Below are positions 59,080 through 64,000 of a stretch of DNA of 64,000 nt, piece after piece. A model generated the notes under the pieces. It made no database searches. It saw only the letters and a list, made by a program, of their open reading frames with translations, and was not told where the DNA came from. The translations under genes were made by a program, and so were the position numbers. How positions within the stretch are numbered: position 1 is the stretch's first letter; the number at the start of each line of letters is the position of its first letter. The DNA lies in contig JAJKFJ010021654.1 in NCBI GenBank assembly GCA_027382625.1, positions 1 to 64,000 on the forward strand, read 5' to 3'. This stretch comes from Tetmemena sp. SeJ-2015. Taxonomy: Eukaryota > Ciliophora > Spirotrichea > Sporadotrichida > Oxytrichidae.

Positions 59080-60178
59080 ATGTCTTAATCTTCTCTCCTT
59101 GATCCCAGTAGAAAGACTATTTGGATGAATATATGTGATGTCTCTTCCTCCCAAGCAACCGTAGAGTTTGACCCTCCCCTCAAAATTATATCTTATTCAT
59201 ATTCTATTCATATAAGATGAATAGAATTATTAAGAGAGACATCTCCAAATACAAAGTGAGAATATATATAAGCTAAAACATTTTAGATAACTCTATGGAA
59301 AATCGGCTCTACTAAATCGGCTGAGGAACTTAAGAAAGTTGGACAAAAATAGGTTCAAGTTTTCACCGATGATATTGAGGATAATCTTTTCCAAATTCAT
59401 TTTTTACCTTTATTATATCTAGCCGAGGCTTATACTTTGCACAACTTGCAGCCGGCCACAGCTTATAAGGTAATGATCTCACTCTGCTTTAAGCCGCAGC
59501 ATGAACTTACGGTTACCTACTGGCAGTCTCTGAGGCTTCCCTCCGGAGAGTACAAAAATCTAGACAGCGTGGAGCACCTGTTTAACACTGCCTAATTGCC
59601 AGTTGAAAAATTAATTTCTGATGTGCTTGATGGCTCCAGAAAGCAACAGATGGCATTTAGTAAGAGGATGCAACTTGCAAAGTCGGAGAGGGTTCTGTAT
59701 GACTTTTCAAATCAGAACTCAGATCTCAATCAACTTTACAGGAAGGAGTAAGTTATTATAATTATGAAGTCTTGTCTAATATTTTGCTACTATAGCACGG
59801 ATTTTGAGAATAAAGAGACGCTGAAGTAATCCATATTAGCGGCTAGAGGACATAAGGGGTGGAAAGAATTCGCAAAGTGTGGAATGAAATTTGCACAGCC
59901 TGAATACAATAAAGACAAAAGACTCAACAGAATGCTTCTAATAGGCTCAGCGATTGACGCATTCTCAGAGGTACCAGAGAAGAATAATGGTCACTAGCTG
60001 CTTGCAAATAATTGGAATATACATATTTAATTTTATATCATATGTTTTTAATATGGGTCCTTATTACGCCTGGGACAAGAATTATTTAAAGTTCACTTCA
60101 GATGATTATTATAGATAAGATTTTAATGAAATCGATGATAGGTCAAACCATTAAAAAGGGGAGTATGAGTTTAGGTGA
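59080..60178 (+). CDS. small protein with fibronectin-III-like segment
   Basis: ATG 59080 (MSQSSLLDPSRKTIWMNICD) to TGA 60176-60178. Segments: SSQATVEFDPPLK, then after an insert TLHNLQPATAYKVMISLCFK, resembling the 'L.P.T.Y.V.V' end of a fibronectin-III fold. A helical part follows (LPVEKLISDVLDGSRKQQMA), then RGHKGWKEFAKCGMKFAQPE and a polar tail. A well-placed IES with pointer GGTC (59989-60055) restores EVPEKNNGPYYAWDKNY. Other inserts occur near 59200-59285, 59400-59430 and 59750-59795. Function unknown. Confidence 0.6.
59989..60055. other. IES, pointer GGTC
   Basis: GGTC at 59989-59992 and 60056-60059. Loss of 67 nt joins ..EKNNG to PYYAWDKNYLKF in frame. Confidence 0.75.
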
Positions 60179-60983
60179 AAGTCAATCAAAAATATATAAA
60201 TACATTTTATAAATATCTAAAGCACGCGTCAATAGAAATTTTATGCGTACTCATTTCAAACGTAAACTTTTTCATCAAATACACCTGTGAATTTTATTAC
60301 ACTGATCTAAGATCTCCTACAAAAAATTTTAAGATCTAAATTTCTGATTTTTTGCCCGATTGAATGATTGAAGAAATTAAATTTTTTATAAGTTTGAATC
60401 ATTATCTTCAAATAAATTTTAATTTAATTGAGAAGGTAATTGGATTATGCAATAAATTCTGAACTCTAATGAGTTACATTAGAGTGAGTGATTTAAGAAC
60501 CATTAACTTTTAAATAAGTTCTTGTATATATATTCCTAAGTAGGTAGTTCTTGTACTTCATTAGTAGCGGAATCCTTTCCTGCTATTCCATTTAACCTTA
60601 AATTTAAATCTATATATTAATTGATAAGAGTTTACAAATCGTGTGTTTTAATGATGATTCCGTGCCACGACTTTGAATTCTTTTGAAATCGGGGAAGGCA
60701 CAACGCAGGTAACTGCCTGATCCACTCAACACACAATCATAATGAAGTATTTGCTACCTTCTTCCAAATGGAGATTCACATCTCTATATTGAGAACCCTG
60801 GTTTATTATTCCATTATCTATTTAATAATGGCATAGTTCTCCGCATATGCTAATTCAACAAATGAAGTCGTTAAATTCGAAATCTGAAAACAAATATTCT
60901 AGCAATTATATTACAGAAATAGAATACAAAAACCTATTTGTTGAAGGTTAAATTTTTCACAGGAATAATCTTAGAATTTTAAT
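60179..60983. other. AT-rich non-coding region
   Basis: About 800 bases without supported coding sequence, RNA gene or clear repeat on either strand. It contains TA- and TTAAAT-rich stretches and probably the flanks of two macronuclear chromosomes plus germline-limited DNA. Confidence 0.55.
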
Positions 60984-63900
60984 ATGACCGAATTTTTAGC
61001 ATTTCTAACTTCTGCTCCAAAGCAATAAACTGCTTCTCTTTAAAGTATTGGAGCGTACTCAGCTGAAAGAGAGGAGAGTGAATCCCTTTTTTCTTAAGAA
61101 AAGTTGAAGGAAATTTCCACTCACTCTAAGATGCTTGAGACGCAGCAACTTGTGAAATAATTTAAAAGGAATGAGGCCTCGTCACTTACTAGAGATTTAG
61201 TTGCAACTCATGCAGATCAACTTGTTGCCAATTATACAGCTTAAAAGTTGTAACAATCTTTCTATCTTATTTTTAAAGCTGAAATGAATTCTCAAAGTCA
61301 TTAAAATCAGGACAGAAATTCAACAAAGCAGGCGGAGTCTAATAAAAACCCATACAATCATTACAAGCAGCACTCTCAAAATCATAAGATTCCCATCTTT
61401 CATAATAGAAAGGCTGATAATATGATGGGAGTTTGCTAAAACTAGAGAGGTGGTTCTGTTTAAAGTGAGGAGGATTTTACTAGATAATAATTACAGTCCT
61501 AGAATTAAGAAAGTGAAGATTTGGTGTAGAGTGGAAGTGAGTTTATGCAATTTCATCAGCATAGATAGAAGCAGAGAAGAAGGCATGATAAAGAGGCCTA
61601 AGATATTTTGAGGGAGATTCAAAGGCTGAAGAGGGAGAAAGATATAGTGGGAGTAGAGGAGCAAATGTTTCTCAGATCCCTAGAGATAGAGGAAGAGAAA
61701 GGGATCGCCTACAGAGTGAAGTGCTAACAGAATGACATGCAGATGCAAGATATGACCTTCCATGATTCTGAGCTGGTCAAGACTGTAGATATGAGTTCTC
61801 AAAAGCCTAAATAAATTCAACAAGTTGCTCACAAGTATGGGTCTAATTTAAAAATATAGCAAGAACCATAAATAGGACAGAGCTAATATCAAGCATCAGA
61901 GAGACAGAATTGTAGCATGAATGAAGACACGTTGCAAGATTTCTCTACTTGTGGAAAGTATTAGAATTAGCAAGACTCTACGCTTCAGAATATTTTTGTT
62001 TAACATAGTCAAAGAGGAGATGTTTGTTTTCTAGCCTAGTGAGATAGAAATTCAAGAGGGCTCAAACAATATTTCGTAGGACATGGACGAATATTTCTTT
62101 AAGCTTAAGACAATAACTCTCCCTGATAATTAGCAAGCGATAGCTAATTTACAATATGGTTGAAAATTTTTGTGAAATTGATTATTCATTAAATATGTCT
62201 AAATTGTAAGAAAGGGGTTTTTTGTTTTATGGAATTTGATGAATAATTTTGTCTATAAATTATTTAAAATAGAAAGCTTAAATTATTAACGATAAATTAT
62301 ATATGAGTGGGCTGCCTACTTATCTTTGTTAACTTTCACTATTGAGATGTTTATTGATGTTTTAAAAGTATTATATCATTATTTAGTGGCCTAAATAACT
62401 TATTTAACTAAACTAAAAAATAACGTTTTTTTTAATTTCTATTAATAATAAGTTGAACCAGATTAAATAAAGCCTCCTGATGTAATAAAAGTGATGGACT
62501 ATTCTAACTCAAGTAAGGAGTAGAACAATTTGACTTCTATGGGAGTAGAGTTTGATTTTTCAAAGCAAATTAGGGAAGAGTTTGATTCGCTCACTTAGTC
62601 CATTGAGAGGCACTCTATCTTACAATAAATTGGTGATATAGATGATCCCTCTAAAATCATTTTGACTTTGAGTAAAGCAATTTTGCATCTAATCTCACTG
62701 ACTTTTTTTAATAAAATATACACGATTTTAATTAAATATGACTCAAACAGGAAGGTTCTCTCCTCTGATATCGTGGGCTGAAATAAGCACTGAATATAGA
62801 TTGAATTTCAAGTCACTGTTAAAAAGTTTGAGAAACTTTCCGTAATAAGCTCTTCTCAAGAAATTTTCAGAACAGCAGCATCAAGTTTTGAAATCATAGT
62901 ATCTTAAAATTTTATTTTATCTTCGAATTGCTTTCCTTTTTTTCTCTTTAATCAACAGAAACTTCTTACATTAAAATATTTTCCTTCTCATTATTAACAA
63001 TTTATCTGTAATCCACGGAAATCACTCTAGCTTTGACTTCACGCAAGAGGCATTTCGCTTTTGAGCTAATTCAGTTTCTCTAAAATGGAGTAAGCTTAAT
63101 GCGAGAGGTCTTAGATAAAAGTTAGGCAGAGCAACTTCATCACAATCATCACAAGTCTTTCTAAAAATAGTAGAATTAGAAAGCTTAAATGCAAAGAGAA
63201 AAAGAAATTAAGGAGCAAGAAGAGAACTAGAAACTCACAGAGGCCTACTAAAACTGCAAAATAGTGCAGAAGATGGAGTAAATGCTGCACTAGGAAATAA
63301 ATTCAAATAAAAACATTGAACTCCTAGGCTAAACTCAGCCTATGACATAAGTATAGCCAGTAGTTTAGAAGGAGAAATAGATGAAAAGATCAAGCACCAC
63401 TGCTAAGTTTAGAGGAATGAAGGACGATTCAAAGGCTTCACTATCAACCATACAAGCTAAAACTCAGCAGTCATTCATTCAAAATAACAGCATCTATGCT
63501 TTCTTAGAGGCAGCTGAGTCAAATATACCACAGTTTTAAGAAACAGAATTAGCATTATCAAGCTCAAATGATTCCACCGAGGAAATCTAGAAAGCTTAGT
63601 CTGCTTTCGAACTCTGATAATTCCAAAGCACGTACACCTTAATTCAAATACTATGACGAGTTTTCATAAGAATCTGGATCACTCACTAGAAATAATTAGC
63701 AGATATAGGAACAGAAGAATATAGTGGAAACTAAAGAAAGGATTAGACCCTCCAAATCAAATGCTAGATAAGTCTATGAGACTGAGAGAAGTAAGGAGAG
63801 AGTTAAAACTCAAGTGGTGAACTAACCTTATTTATCTTAAAATTAAAATGTTTTTATAACCTAATTGGAATGAAAACACAAAATCAATAGAATAGAAAAT

Positions 63901-64000
63901 CTAAAAGCATTATGAATACTCAGAGATAGATAAAAGAAGCTTCAAGATCTGCAAGTAAAAACGAGAGAGACCTTTCTTCTAAAAAGATAAGATGAAACCA
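60984..64000 (+). CDS. low-complexity/coiled-coil protein, runs off the window
   Basis: ATG 60984 (MTEFLAFLTSAPKQQTASLQ) opens a long Gln/Ser/Asn-rich frame with a charged helix (DILREIQRLKREKDIVGVEE) reaching about 62158 (..LPDNQQAIANLQYG). After an AT-rich break (about 62160-62455) coding resumes (VEPDQIKPPDVIKVMDYSN, FDFSKQIREEFDSLTQSIER). After another break (about 62760-63080) a Gln/Lys-rich part (MQREKEIKEQEENQKLTEAY; KNIVETKERIRPSKSNARQ) continues to the window edge with no final stop seen. A frame change also occurs near 62030. It may be one gene or two. No domain recognised. Confidence 0.55.

Overview
The window reads as germline (micronuclear) DNA of a spirotrich ciliate of the Oxytricha/Stylonychia/Tetmemena kind. 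Three things support this. (1) Long, family-matching reading frames appear only if TAA and TAG are read as glutamine and TGA alone as stop. (2) Genes contain ordinary short GT..AG introns of about 33-100 nt. (3) Genes are also cut by short AT-rich inserts lacking GT..AG ends. Each insert lies between two copies of a 3-15 bp direct repeat, and removing the insert with one repeat copy restores the frame and the family alignment. These are internal eliminated sequences (IESs) with pointer repeats, lying between macronuclear-destined segments (MDSs). The species is inferred, not proven.

Layout. 1-3.2 kb: an Arg/Gln/Asp-rich protein and an adrenodoxin (ferredoxin) reductase cut by five IESs. 3.4-6.6 kb: a long unknown minus-strand gene. 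6.7-10.6 kb: a DNAJB13/radial-spoke type J protein and the ribosome-biogenesis WD40 protein UTP4. 10.9-17.6 kb: a minus-strand membrane protein and a very long coiled-coil gene. 17.7-23.5 kb: two C2H2 zinc-finger genes around a Lys-rich gene. 23.7-25.9 kb: two four-span membrane proteins, one SCAMP-like. 26.0-29.1 kb: two scrambled genes, a sideroflexin and an MGCGGSK-starting protein, whose pieces are interwoven. 29.1-32.2 kb: minus-strand EF-hand-like, small unknown and PEX10 RING genes. 32.6-46.3 kb: large coiled-coil or low-complexity genes on both strands, one with an AT-hook-like basic patch. 46.8-48.9 kb: a secreted lipocalin and a membrane protein (minus). 49.2-53.2 kb: an unknown gene carrying a 2.4-kb terminal-inverted-repeat element in its frame. 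53.3-64.0 kb: an EF-hand gene, a Gln/Asn-rich gene, a small gene with a fibronectin-III-like patch, and a low-complexity gene that runs off the window.

The two strongest observations. First, the sideroflexin gene and its neighbour are both scrambled in an odd/even pattern, and their MDS runs alternate along 3 kb in the order sideroflexin-odd, neighbour-even, sideroflexin-even, neighbour-odd. Matching 4-15 bp pointers let both be joined by hand, giving 972 nt and 825 nt, both whole numbers of codons. Second, the element at 49384-51797 has inverted ends and sits between 9-bp GATAAATCC repeats. Precise loss of the element plus one repeat restores an open frame, so a transposon-like unit is behaving as an IES. 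Functions assigned from family resemblance rest on my reading of motifs. Many gene ends and some IES borders remain approximate because only TGA stops translation, which leaves several frames open in places.
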